Assembly (NCBI RefSeq): GCF_000004075.3
Contig: NC_026657.2
Span: 3,720,001-3,784,000 of the forward strand
Direction: 5' to 3'
DNA: 64,000 bases
Origin: Cucumis sativus
Lineage: Eukaryota; Streptophyta; Magnoliopsida; Cucurbitales; Cucurbitaceae
The position numbers were made by a program, and so were the translations under genes. The notes under the pieces were generated by a model. That model was not told the origin of the DNA. It saw nothing but the letters and a program-made list of their open reading frames with translations, and ran no database searches. The first letter of the stretch is position 1. Each line of letters starts with the position of its first letter. Positions 1 through 11,200 of this stretch are shown here, in pieces.

Positions 1-1740
1 AAAATAGTCATAGTTTAAAAAATTTAAAGCTCACAGTGATGAGAGATCGCCTTTAAACTCTCGTGCTAGATGCACTCACGATAAGTTCGTTAGATAAATG
101 ATGAAAATCCGAGAGAAAATGTCAACTACTTGATCTAAAAAATATATATATCAAATGACTCTTTGTTGACTTTGAATTCGAGTGAAATTACCAAAATACA
201 CTTGTGTACACGCTAAAAAGTAATCTCTTGTTTTCGCTAAATAGAAATAAAAAAAAAAAGGACAATAGTGTAGTTTTACACGGTCATGAAATCAACAAAA
301 GAGTATTTGACATTTAAAAAAAAAGTTGGATAATTTTACATTTCAAATCCCCTGAATGAAGGACAATAGTGTAATTTCACGCAGTTATGAAATCAACAAA
401 AGAGTATTTGACATTTTTCTAAAAATTGGATCATTCTACATTTTGGACCGAACTCGTTGAATGTGTCGTCTATACAATTGACCCCACCCAAGATGATGGC
501 AAATCATTCAAGATATGTCATGAAGGATTCCAAGTTCCCATTTGGCAATATTCCCAAAATACTTTGTTGAGAATTTCCATGTCTATACTTTTCTCTTTTG
601 AATTATGGAAACGGAAGTGTACCTCTTTTTTAATAAAATGGAACAATAACATATGTGGTTCAATTGTGTCTCTATTTCCTTATAATCAATTACACCTTAT
701 ACATATATACTTTATAAGGATGCTTAAATTTGAACCTAATAACTTATAATCAATCGGTGATGATTGCCAATTGAGGTTGCCACAATTGGTTGCAAACGTT
801 GGTGGCAGAAAGTGGTAGAAGTTGATTGTGATGGTAGTGGTAAGATGTTGTCCCTAGAAGTAGTGGTCCGAGTGACAAATTAGTGAACCTACGTACAAAA
901 AGAAAACACAACTCATACCAACTTCTAATCACTCGAAAAAAGTTCATTTAAAATACTAGAAGTATGGAAAATATAATCCTAAAAAAGAGTTGGAAAAAGA
1001 AAGAAAAAAAGATGGGTTGATAAAAACTTTAATTTGCTGTAAAGACAGACATAATAAAACGTGTGGACCAATTTCCCACAATGTCGACTTCAGATATCAT
1101 TTATGATGTTTTACTTCAAAATTTATTATTACTATTTTTCCAAAAACATTTTTCTTATCTTTTTAGATTTTAATTGAACCAAGAAAAAAAAAAAAAAGAT
1201 CCAATCTGTTTCTCACTTCTGTTTTACCTTGAAGTACAGTAGAAATAACCATTTTCAGATATAAATTTTTATCTTTTTTTTGGAATTTCCAAAAGGTGTT
1301 TTGATTACATTCCTAATATGAACAAGGAAAGTGTTCATGTTATTTAATCTATCTTTGAAATCATCTTGAGAGACAAAGGAAGTTGGTTTGCTTATACTAT
1401 TAATTTACTAAAAGAAATGGAATGTTGCATCAAAAGAAGAAGAGAAAAACATTGGCTTTACTTTTAAAATGAATGGATGTGGCCATGTGGGTATGAATAG
1501 TGTACCAAAGTGGTGGCAAGAATGTTATAATGTGGAAGAATTAAGGGTTAATTGTGAAGGGGAAGGTGTTGAATGGTTTTCCTTAAAACACAAGATCTTT
1601 TGTCCTTATGGTTTTTAGGCAAATGGCCCAAAGCTATACTCTTTTGCAATAAATGGTTTCAATCATCCATCGCCATCGTTGATCGTTGATCGTTGATAAT
1701 AATAATAATAAGTGTGAAGCTGTACCTCAATTTATGAATT
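1..1740. other. 5' flank of the GRAS gene, no gene seen
   Basis: AT-rich flank. The open frames here are short, have no recognisable protein features and lie in low-complexity DNA, so I call no gene. The only structure I see is a two-copy tandem repeat near 260-449 and a short run of TTGATCG-type repeats followed by AAT triplets at about 1678-1710. The GRAS promoter presumably lies in the right-hand part, but I could not fix a TATA box. Confidence 0.6.
260..449. repeat. Two-copy tandem repeat, period 101
   Basis: A unit starting with GGACAATAGTG occurs at 260 and again at 361. Both copies share ATGAAATCAACAAAAGAG and then TATTTGACATTT, followed by a related GTTGGATAATTTTACATT-like tail. The copies differ by scattered substitutions, so the duplication is not recent. 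Confidence 0.8.
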
Positions 1741-1841
1741 CATTTACCTTTCTCTTCATTTTATGCCTTCTGGGTATTCTTTTTTCTTCTTAAATATCTA
1801 CTTTTTACTCTTTTTTTTCTTTTCAAGTTGCTTCCTTTAAG

Positions 1842-2820
1842 GTTAGTGTTCTTTGCATTTGTGTATGGTTTTATTTACTTCATCCTTGATGCTAATTCTC
1901 TACTGTTTCTCTCGTTTCTTAGCTTGAATCTTAGTTCTGGGCTTGATTTCTTTTTTGTTTTTAATCTCAGTTTGCTGTTTTTGTCTCTTGATTGTTTAAT
2001 TTTGAGCTGTTTCAATTTCAACCCCTCCTCTCTTTTTTCTTTTTTGTTGCTTTTGCTTGGGAATATGCGGATCTTGCCCTTGCTTTGAACTCCACAAGCT
2101 TTTTCTTTACTGTTTTTATGCCTTTTCATGTTCTTAGATGGTGAGGGCAAGATTTCCCCCCTTTTTCCTTGTATCTCTACTTCAATTAGAGTTTGTGTGT
2201 AAGATTTTGTTTATGTGACAGAGGGCAAAGGTATTTCTACTTCAATTAGAGTTTGCCTGTTCAGGATTCTGTGTATGAGAGAGATAGAGGGAAAGGGTAT
2301 TGCGTGCTCTGTTGGTTATGTAGAGTTTTTTCTTGTTCGAATCTTCAGTTGAATTTAGTGAGGAAAAACTTTCATGTGTCCTGAGATTTGGCATTGGAAC
2401 CTTGAAAGAGGGGTTTTGTTTGTAATGTTTGGTTATTTTTTGTTTTGTTTCTTAGAACAAAATATCTGTTGTTAGTTTTGTCTAGGATAGAGCTTATACT
2501 TTGGGAAGTGTATGATTCTATCTTGGTAATTCTCAAAGAGATGGAAAAGAGAGGACCATGGAATTCTATGAATAATTATCATGTTTGTGATGTAATTTAG
2601 GTTAAAGCTGTTTGAAATATTGGTTTTTGTTTATATTCATCCACAATCGAAGTTTGATTTGGGTATATGTAACTTGAAGTTTCGTAGGCGAATTAAGCTC
2701 AAACAAACATGTTCTTGAATCTTTCTGATTACAATATCTAGCTTAAGACTCTTTAATGCATCAAAATGTTGCGTGTAATTTCTTCTTCTATAATAGTTTA
2801 CCTCTGATTTTGTTTGTTAG
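1842..2820 (+). other. Probable 5'UTR intron of the GRAS gene
   Basis: A donor (AAG|GTTAGT at 1842) and an acceptor after a T-rich run (TTTGTTTGTTAG at 2820) bracket 979 bases upstream of the ATG. A leader intron fits many PAT1-branch GRAS genes, whose coding part is a single exon. This is inferred from splice signals only. The untranslated leader would run from roughly 1740 to 1841 and from 2821 to 2986. Confidence 0.5.
2171..2290. repeat. 60-bp tandem duplication in the GRAS leader intron
   Basis: GTATCTCTACTTCAATTAGA at 2171 is repeated as GTATTTCTACTTCAATTAGA at 2231, exactly 60 bases later. The rest of the unit is partly preserved (GTTTG, then a GATTTTGT or GATTCTGT end). Confidence 0.75.
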
Positions 2821-2986
2821 GTTACATCAGGCATCGTAGTCTGCATTTTCTCGGAATCTTGAAACCAAAACGGGTTATTTTGCTGACGGAAAGGGAGAGT
2901 CTGCAATAAGCTTCAGATCGTCTTTTTTCACAAAAGTGTCCTGTCGTTGCTCTTGGGTCAATCTTGTGCTAGAAATATAATTCCCA

Positions 2987-4624
2987 ATGAAGGAACCTTC
3001 ACGAAAGAAAGTTCCAAATCAATCTTATGGGTTCTGTGAACAACCACTGCAAGAACCCGGGTCCTGTTACTGGCCTCCTATCAACCATGGAGGTGGCCTG
3101 TATTCTGACGATGTATTAGATCAAAATCACTTACCCTCTGAGTCTTTCAAACAGTATTGCAACGTTGAGTCGTCCTCGGGAACTAGTAGTTACCCACATC
3201 AAAATTCGTCCTCTACTGCTAGCTTGACATCAATTGGAAGCCCTTCCTCACATCAAGAGTGCCATTCATACCCTATAGACCCGTATTATTCTCCCGACAA
3301 TAACTGTGGCTCACCTATCAGTAGATCTTGTTTAACGGACGATGCTGCTGATGACTTAAGGCACAAGATCAGGGAATTGGAAACTGCAATGCTTGGACCT
3401 GATGCAGATGGGCTTGACGTCTATTCTATCACTGAACCAGTTCATCCTCTATTACCCATGCAAGATGCAGGGTGGAAAGATGTGACTGAGATAATCTCTA
3501 GAAGGGATTTGAAAGAGATGCTTTGTGCTTGTGCACGAGCAATAGATGAGAACGATATGATGACTGGAGAATGGTTGGTGTCAGAGTTACGTGGAATGGT
3601 CTCAGTTTCTGGTGAGCCGATTCAACGTTTAGGGGCTTACTTGTTAGAGGCACTTGTTGCAAGGACAGCATGTTCAGGTAGTTCTATCTACAAAGCCCTA
3701 AGATGTAAAGAGCCTATAGGTGCTGAACTGCTCTCATACATGCATGTTCTATATGAAATTTGCCCTTATTTCAAGTTTGGCTACCTTTCTGCAAATGGGG
3801 CAATTGCTGAAGCTATAAAAGGTGAAAATAGAGTTCACATAATTGATTTTCAGATAGCTCAGGGAAACCAATGGATCACGTTGTTGCAAGCTCTCGCCAA
3901 TCGGCCTGGAGGGCCCCCAAAGGTTACTATTACAGGCATAGATGATTCCACTTCAGCTTTCGCTCGAGGAGGAGGGCTTGAGATTGTCAGAAAAAGGTTG
4001 TTGATTTTAGCGGAGTCATTAAAGATACCCTTTGAGTTCCATGGAATTGCAGGCTCTGCTTCTGAGATTCAACGTGAAGATCTAAAAGTTCAACCCGGTG
4101 AAGCAATTGCTGTGAGTTTTTCCTTGGTGCTGCACCATATGCCAGACGAAAATGTTGGCAGTCAGAATCACCGGGATCGAATTCTGCAGCTGGTCAAGAG
4201 CTTGTCCCCAAAAGTCGTGACGGTTGTCGAGCTCGAGTCAAACAACAATACAGCACCCTTTTTATCTCGTTTCCTCCAGACATTAAAGTATTATACTGCT
4301 GTTTTTGAATCCATAGATGTGACACTTCCAAGAGATCACAAGGAGCGAATCAGCGTGGAGCAACACTGTTTAGCTCGAGACATCGTAAATTTAGTAGCAT
4401 GTGAGGGAACTGAAAGAGTCGAACGTCATGAACTTTTCAGGAAGTGGAGATCACGGTTGTTCATGGCTGGGTTTAAGCCACACCCTTTAAGCCCTTTTGT
4501 CAATGCTACTATTGAGGCTCTGCTAAAGAACTACTGTGATAAGTACACACTTGAAGAAAAGGATGGAGCTCTATATCTTGGGTGGTTGAACCAAAATTTG
4601 GTTACCTCTAGTGCTTGGATTTGA
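2987..4624 (+). CDS. GRAS-family transcription regulator, PAT1/SCL branch
   Basis: Single-exon, 545-residue nuclear regulator of the GRAS family. The N-terminal ~165 residues are Ser/Pro/Asn-rich and low in order. They end in a short helix (RHKIRELETAMLGPD, ~126-140) that is typical of the PAT1/SCL13/SCL21/CIGR branch. The GRAS domain then runs to the last residue: leucine heptad region I (RRDLKEMLCACARAI), an intact VHIID motif (~283), leucine heptad II, a PFYRE-type region (IPFEFHGIA), and the terminal SAW motif with WRSRLFMAGF, LYLGW and the last residues SSAWI. The length matches the branch (about 490-590 residues). The family has no DNA-binding domain of its own and works with partner factors; in Arabidopsis this branch acts in phytochrome and stress or defence signalling. 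It converges on the WRKY gene, with 606 bases between the two stop codons. Which ortholog (PAT1, SCL5, SCL13 or SCL21) cannot be fixed by eye. Confidence 0.95.
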   Translation: MKEPSRKKVPNQSYGFCEQPLQEPGSCYWPPINHGGGLYSDDVLDQNHLPSESFKQYCNVESSSGTSSYPHQNSSSTASLTSIGSPSSHQECHSYPIDPYYSPDNNCGSPISRSCLTDDAADDLRHKIRELETAMLGPDADGLDVYSITEPVHPLLPMQDAGWKDVTEIISRRDLKEMLCACARAIDENDMMTGEWLVSELRGMVSVSGEPIQRLGAYLLEALVARTACSGSSIYKALRCKEPIGAELLSYMHVLYEICPYFKFGYLSANGAIAEAIKGENRVHIIDFQIAQGNQWITLLQALANRPGGPPKVTITGIDDSTSAFARGGGLEIVRKRLLILAESLKIPFEFHGIAGSASEIQREDLKVQPGEAIAVSFSLVLHHMPDENVGSQNHRDRILQLVKSLSPKVVTVVELESNNNTAPFLSRFLQTLKYYTAVFESIDVTLPRDHKERISVEQHCLARDIVNLVACEGTERVERHELFRKWRSRLFMAGFKPHPLSPFVNATIEALLKNYCDKYTLEEKDGALYLGWLNQNLVTSSAWI

Positions 4625-4667
4625 CACCCATATAGTTTCTAGGTTTGGATTTGACACCCACGTAGTT
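4615..4667. repeat. 30-bp-period duplication across the GRAS stop codon
   Basis: TTGGATTTGACACCCA at 4615 contains the last codons (Trp-Ile-stop) and recurs at 4645, followed in both copies by a variant of TAGTT. The second copy lies in the 3'UTR and so carries a second out-of-use stop context. Confidence 0.8.
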
Positions 4668-5096
4668 GTAAAATGCATTTTTCCACTTCAAACTTGTGAA
4701 GATATGTTATTGATTAGGATCTCTTTTATTGATTTTTCTGGGAACTTATCGTTGTAGTTACTACATGCATACTATGAATGCTAAATAGGAAGAGGTCTAT
4801 GCTAATTAATACTTATATTTCCAGTATTTGAATTACATTGTAAAAATACATCTTCTGTGTAACAAATAATACGAGGTGGTTCATATCATATTTGTACATG
4901 TATTGACTTAGAAGTTAGAAGAACTAAGGCAGTTAACCTCCGCATAAGCTCATAAACAACAAAGGGCAAACATTAAAGAACTCTAATATTCCACATATTC
5001 ACTCTCGTCCTAAGCCATCCAAATGAAAAAGAAAGCAATATAGGGTTGATGAAAAATGATGGCAACTTGTCACACATGGCTTCACTGCTTTGAAAC

Positions 5097-5230
5097 TTAA
5101 GGCCCTGTTAGTATCCTTCCAACGCTCTGTCGGATATGGATGAGAAGAATGATTTGCTCCTGGATAAGACGAATGATTTAGAGGAGCAATCTCCCTATTG
5201 CGGGTTTCATTCAAACTCTCTTGATCCATG
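5097..5230 (-). pseudogene. Decayed former C-terminal tail of the WRKY20-like gene
   Basis: Directly behind the WRKY stop codon the minus strand still encodes, in broken frames, a tail resembling that of WRKY20 proteins. HGSRE follows the stop in the same frame. After a 2-base loss in an AG run (near 5216-5221), SLNETRN, then IAPLNHSSYP, appear in another frame. After one extra base (complement of 5130), QSVGRILTGP and a TAA stop (5097-5099) appear. The middle also holds a ~24-base duplication (NHSSYP/NHSSHP). The stop at 5231-5233 is TAG where Gln (CAG) would be expected. The comparison with the Arabidopsis tail is from memory. Confidence 0.7.
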
Positions 5231-8200
5231 CTAATTTATAACACTTCTATTGAGCACACCGAAATAGGTCGGTGCCGAGTTCTCTTGAACTACTTCAAAG
5301 TTGAAATTCCCACTTGGAGCTCGGTTTTCAACAAGTTGTGAATGCAATGCCTGCCTGTATTCATTTGATCTATTCTCACCACCTGTGCCAATGCCAACGC
5401 CGAGATCAAGGCTTATGGTGTCACTCTCCTCGAGTCTATACCTTGATGATGGAATTGTCGATGGGCCTGTGACATCATGGCTACTAGTTTTTGCAGTGGG
5501 AACATCGTGATTATGTTTCCCTTCATATGTAGTTATAACAGCTTTTGGGTCATGGGATGCTCTTTCAACATGTTTTCGAACAGGGCATCCAACATTTGTG
5601 CATTTGTAATAACTCCTGCATTATTGGGATTGTGAATGAATGAGTTATTAACAAAAGTATAATAATAGAGCTTCCCATAAACATGAAAGGAAGACACATC
5701 TTATCATTAATAGGTGAATGTTGATATAAGGACTCAGAGCAGACAACTTCAAGTTGGAAAGACACAACAGATAAGGATGGTACTGATCCCAATCGTACAT
5801 GCCTTTTCGGAAAAAAAATGAAGGGAAACTGATTTATACAAAATAATTGTAGCTAAAATTTAAATACAAAAGAAAAATAATTGACCTAAGTACTAATGTA
5901 TCATTTTCTTTCAAAGAATGTCGTTGAGCAATAAATATGGATGATGTTATGGCTTGAAGGTATATTACCATTAACAAGTGTGATAAATATTTAGCAACGC
6001 ACCCAATCATCATTAGCAAAGAAACGTACCTCGGGTTGGGATTTCCTCTCACTACCTTCTGACCATATTTCCGCCAGCGATACCCATCATCCAGTATATC
6101 AACCTCACTTAGAGTTTGAACCACAACACGCGGTTCCCTGATTGGTTTAACCATTGGGCAGACATCAAAACCACCAAGTTCCATTTTCCTGATGAAATTA
6201 ATCAAACAGAGCTCATAAACAGTATTACAAAACACTGTGCTGCTTCTTCTTTTGCAGAATACTCAAGAACATTTTAACTTGTAAACGAGTATACCTCCGT
6301 TTCAAGTATATGTCATCATCATCAACCTCATCGTGATTCTTGCATGGCAGAGTTGTTCCTGCACCTTCAGTGATCCTATCATTTGCAGGCATGGATGGAT
6401 CTGTAGTTCCATTTGGCTCAATGGTATGCATTGTCTGAGCATACATGCTGCAAGACCTGTCTGAAATGGAATATAATAGATAAAACATCTGTGCTTAATT
6501 TAATACCCTGTAGGACTAAATTTGTGAAATACCAAAAATATGGAAACTAAAAATACTAAGTTTATTTCTCTACCATCTTGGCCAGGTAAAGATGAAGGCT
6601 TATCAGTCCCATCTTCTTGAACATTCATAGAAGCACTGGCAGAATATCGCCGGCTTGGCTGAGGCTTAGGATGATCATGGGTACCTTTATAGATAATATC
6701 AGTTATTTGCCCATCATGGGAGCGTTCAAAGAGCTTTTTCACTTCACAGTTAGGATGGGTACATTTATAATAGCTACGCGGAAATTCACTCCCTTTAACA
6801 TGCTTCTGTCCATACTTCCGCCAGTTATATCCATCATCAGATAACCTATCTGAAACTACTGGAATACCACTGCCTTTTGGATCAGATTGTGGAGCCTGAA
6901 CCCTGCTATTTGTGTTCAAACTATGGTTGATCTCATCTCCATTGGCTTCAGGAACACTAACCCCTGAGGCAACTGTATGTGTGTCCATCTGGGTTGATCG
7001 ACTCAAATCATTTGACATGACACTGATCTCCATTTTAGTCATGGGTGGAGCAGTAAAAGGTTGAGGTTGACCTTGAACTTCAGAAAATTGTTCACCTTTC
7101 CTATGACTCAAATCTGCAGGAACCTTAAAGTAAATGAAAATCATTAGGAAAGGAGTACCTAAATTGGGACATCTTCACCCTATTCCTAAACTACAATTTC
7201 CGTCTTTAACAAGTACAGTCTTGAAACTAAGAACTTTCATGACATGACAACGCTTAAACTTTATCTTACGTTATAAAGGTTATGTAAACTTTCATGTGGT
7301 GCCATGTGAACATTTAGACTGGTCTAATCGGTGGTGAAATTCTGAATCTAAGTTGATGAATTTTCAAAGTATAAATAAAATGAAACAACAGAAGTACATG
7401 ACAGAGATGATAAGAGTAGTAAAGTCCAAGAGAAACATCGGATTGGAGATTGGATGTAGTAGTCCAGAAAGGATTAAAAGGAGGAAAAAAAAAGAAACAT
7501 AAATAGGAGAAGAAAAAAAATTCTATTTAAAGGTTACAAAATAATTATGCTTTTTTTTAAAACAAGATATGAAACATTTTGAGAAAATGAAAAGAGACTA
7601 TTACAAACTTCAAAAGAAGTGAAAAGGCAAAACATCATAAGCAAGCAAAGAAAGCCAAACCAGCAATCAAAATAAAGCTAATACACAATTCAAAGAACTT
7701 AAGAGTTAAGAAGGAGAAATAAAAGCTTCCCAGCTGGACAGAGGTACAAAAAAAATTTTCTTAATATGGCTTTTTTTTCTAAATGTCCCTATATTCTTTC
7801 ATTATTTTTCAGAAAGTTTGGATTAGCATCAAGACGAAAAGAAAACCCTTAAAATAGAACAATTTGATCCATATGGTCAGAAAACCATTGTGTGAAAGTA
7901 ACATTGAGAACCAATCCTGATGCTTTAAGTTTGTGCTTATCCAATAAATCATGCAAAACATTTTCTTGAAGATGATATTATGAAATAAACAAGAACGGGG
8001 ACCTCACAAATCAAACAGCTAATATTTACTCCAATATCTACAATTAAGATGGATTTCCTAATCATGTTGTTTGATGTTAAGATTCCTGTCCAAATCAAAG
8101 ACCCATTATGAGCTCATATGAAAAAGTTTGCACGGAGAACCAGCTTTACATTTGTTTGTTTTAAACTCACAAGATAATCCACATGACCCTACAACATTTG

Positions 8201-11200
8201 GGTGTCAAGAAAATTCATTGAAAGTTAATTCCCAGGTAGGTGGTCACTGTGGATTGAACACATGACCTTTTAGTTAGTTATTGGGACTAAACCATCATGG
8301 ATTGACCTAGTGGTAGTCTCAATAACCAACTTCAAGATCATGGGTTACTTGGTGGCGTGCATGTAAGCTGCTCCGAACACTCACGATATCAAAAAAAAAA
8401 AAAGTTAGTTATGGGACTATGTCTCCTTTTTTACCACTAGGTCAATCCATGATGGTTCAATCACCCTTGGTTTGCCTAATAACAATTAAGCCAAATATAT
8501 CTAATGATCCCCAAGTTTTAAGCTCTAAATTTGGTCCTTAATTTTTAAAAATCTTATTTTACCCTATTGTATTAAGATTAGCACTTCTCAATCAAGTCCT
8601 TCCATAAAATACATTTTAAAATTAGTTAACAGATAGTTGATTTGTCATTTGATTAAATCATAGTAATGTTAACATATGAACGTATGGTCATGCAACTTAG
8701 CTATACCACTTAGAAAAGATGGATTTTAGGAATGGGTGAGTTGAGTTTCATTGTGTCAAGTACTATTTGATTGGTATGTTAATATCTAAACATGTTAATA
8801 CGACAATAATTTAATAGTACATCAACCTTCTGGTAACAAAATTTGACAATGTTTAAAGGACCCAGTTTGACTATTTTTAATACATGAAATTGAGAATTTC
8901 AAGAGATTAACCATTGAAAAATACCTAGGGTTAAAATACCATTTCAGTCCTTGTATTTTGGGAGCCATTCTTTTTAGACCTTTTACTTTCAACTATCCAG
9001 ATTTTCTATAAGTCATAAGATTAGTTTAAGTTACTTTGAAGCTAACTTTCATCAAATTTGAAGAAATAATAATAATAGAAAACTGTAATTCAAGAAAACA
9101 CACAATGGTTATGAGATTAAGGGTGCAGTTGAGAGTGATTTTAACACGGCTAAAATCAGTTATGTCATTGTCAAAATCACTTTCCTCTAAAATAATTATG
9201 TTCGGCTAGAAAATAATTTTGATTTTTGAAAAATAAAAAATCACTAAAAATTGATATTTGAAGCATAACTAACCAAGTGATTTTTCTTTGGTGATTGACA
9301 ACATTTTTCTCATATTAGTGAAATTTTGAAACACCCATATTGCCACAAATTTAAGAAAAAATTTCAAGTCCAAAATTATTAAAAATAAAATTTTAAATAT
9401 AAAATACCTTTTTTTAGTAATTTGCTAATTTTAAAATCAATTCCCAGACAAACATAATAATTCAAAATCACTCTTAGATATTTGAAAGGAGAATTTTCAA
9501 AAAAGACAAATTTAACCAAATATTTACAACATATAACAAAAAATTTGGATTCTATCAATAATATACACTTATATGCTTCTATCAGCCAGTGATAGAAGTC
9601 TATTAGTGTCTATTATTGATAGAATCGAAAATTTTACTATATGTTGTAAATATTTTAGTTTATTTCACTATATTTAAAAATGTCTCGATGTGAAAAGCAG
9701 TTTAAAAGGTTTGAAACCAAACATAAATGGGATGATTTAAAGATCAATTTTACAAAACCAATTACCCCAACTATCACTCCCAAAAACACCCTAACTGATT
9801 ATAATTCCAAATTTTATAGAGAACCAATATATATTGATGTGCTTTTGGAAAAGTTAACCATGAACTAGCATTAAAGACTAAATTTATGGTTTATTCAAAC
9901 TACATAGACTAAATTAGGGCATTTGAAAATCCATGAGCTAAATTAAAACAAGTACCCGTATTTAGGGACCAAAATGGTATTTTAAACTAAGTTTAGCCTG
10001 ATAATTAAAAGACTGAAAATTGTGTATAGAAGTACCATATTTGGTCCAACATATGGTTTGAACTCAAAGTAGTTGGATCTTCCTTCATCCGAGGCGTTAG
10101 TATTTGAGAAAGCCATGCTGGTCATTGGATAAATCGCTGAGCCAGAAGAGTCATGTGCCATTGGAAGCTTGGTAAAGGACCCAGTAGTCGGAGAAGGTTC
10201 TACCTGCACAAAGTTATTTTCAGATTGAATAATTTACCCAAGCAAGTTAATTAGAAAGCATAAATTACATTAATCATATCATTTATTAATAAAAGAAAGT
10301 TGCATGGGAAACTCAAAAGCTAATAAACATGCAGCAGCAGTGACAATTCCATAAAGGTTCTATGAAATGATACGCATAGAAGTCTTTCGATATAATTGAA
10401 CCATCTAACATAAAAAAGGAAACTACAGAAAGTATGATATCTAACTTTTCTTAATCATATAACATTAAACAAATAAAGTTTTAGGGTGAAGGCAAGACAT
10501 TCTTAGATCTCAATAGAGCAAATACAAAGCAACGTGGACTGCATAGAGATAACGGCATAAAATAGATCCATAAGCTCCAAGTGATCAAAGATAATTATCA
10601 CTCAAGCTGTATATGTACATGCCCATCTGTACTCTTCACCATGTCTTTCTCTAATATGCACCATTGTGGCATAATGAACAAAAGCAACTCACAATCTCTT
10701 AGCAGATTCATTTACTTCTCATTCCTATATATGTAGACAAATAGGAAAAGTTTTTGGGTGGGTGTACATCCATCATGACAAGGGAAACAAAGATGAAGAA
10801 AAAGCTGAAGCACCACTGAAAAGGTAGATTCATTATGTGAAAAACCCACACTGACGCAAATGAAATTAGAAGGGTTGAGAATTAGAATGAAAACACAAGT
10901 ATTCCCTCAAACTTACAATAGCATTATTCCCTAAAGCAATTCTACGGAATAACCCACACGGGCATAAAGGAGCCACCCAAATGCAGTGGACTGCTCTAAG
11001 AGCAGGAATCAGAATCAACAGGTCCCAGCGGCAACTCAAGCACCCAAATAAAATATCTAATGGTTATGAAATGATATTAAAAACATTAGCTCACAACTCC
11101 AACAGTTACAAACGCACCAACAAAAATAGCAAGAAGGAATTTTGGTTAGGACAACTAAACAACAATTGTGTCAAATCACATCAGTCAAGTCCTTTAAAAT

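Noticed and set aside
1828-2150. Open frames on both strands in the GRAS leader intron
   Set aside because: Leu/Phe- or Lys/Arg-rich translations of T-rich DNA, inside a predicted intron, with a non-ATG start on the plus strand.
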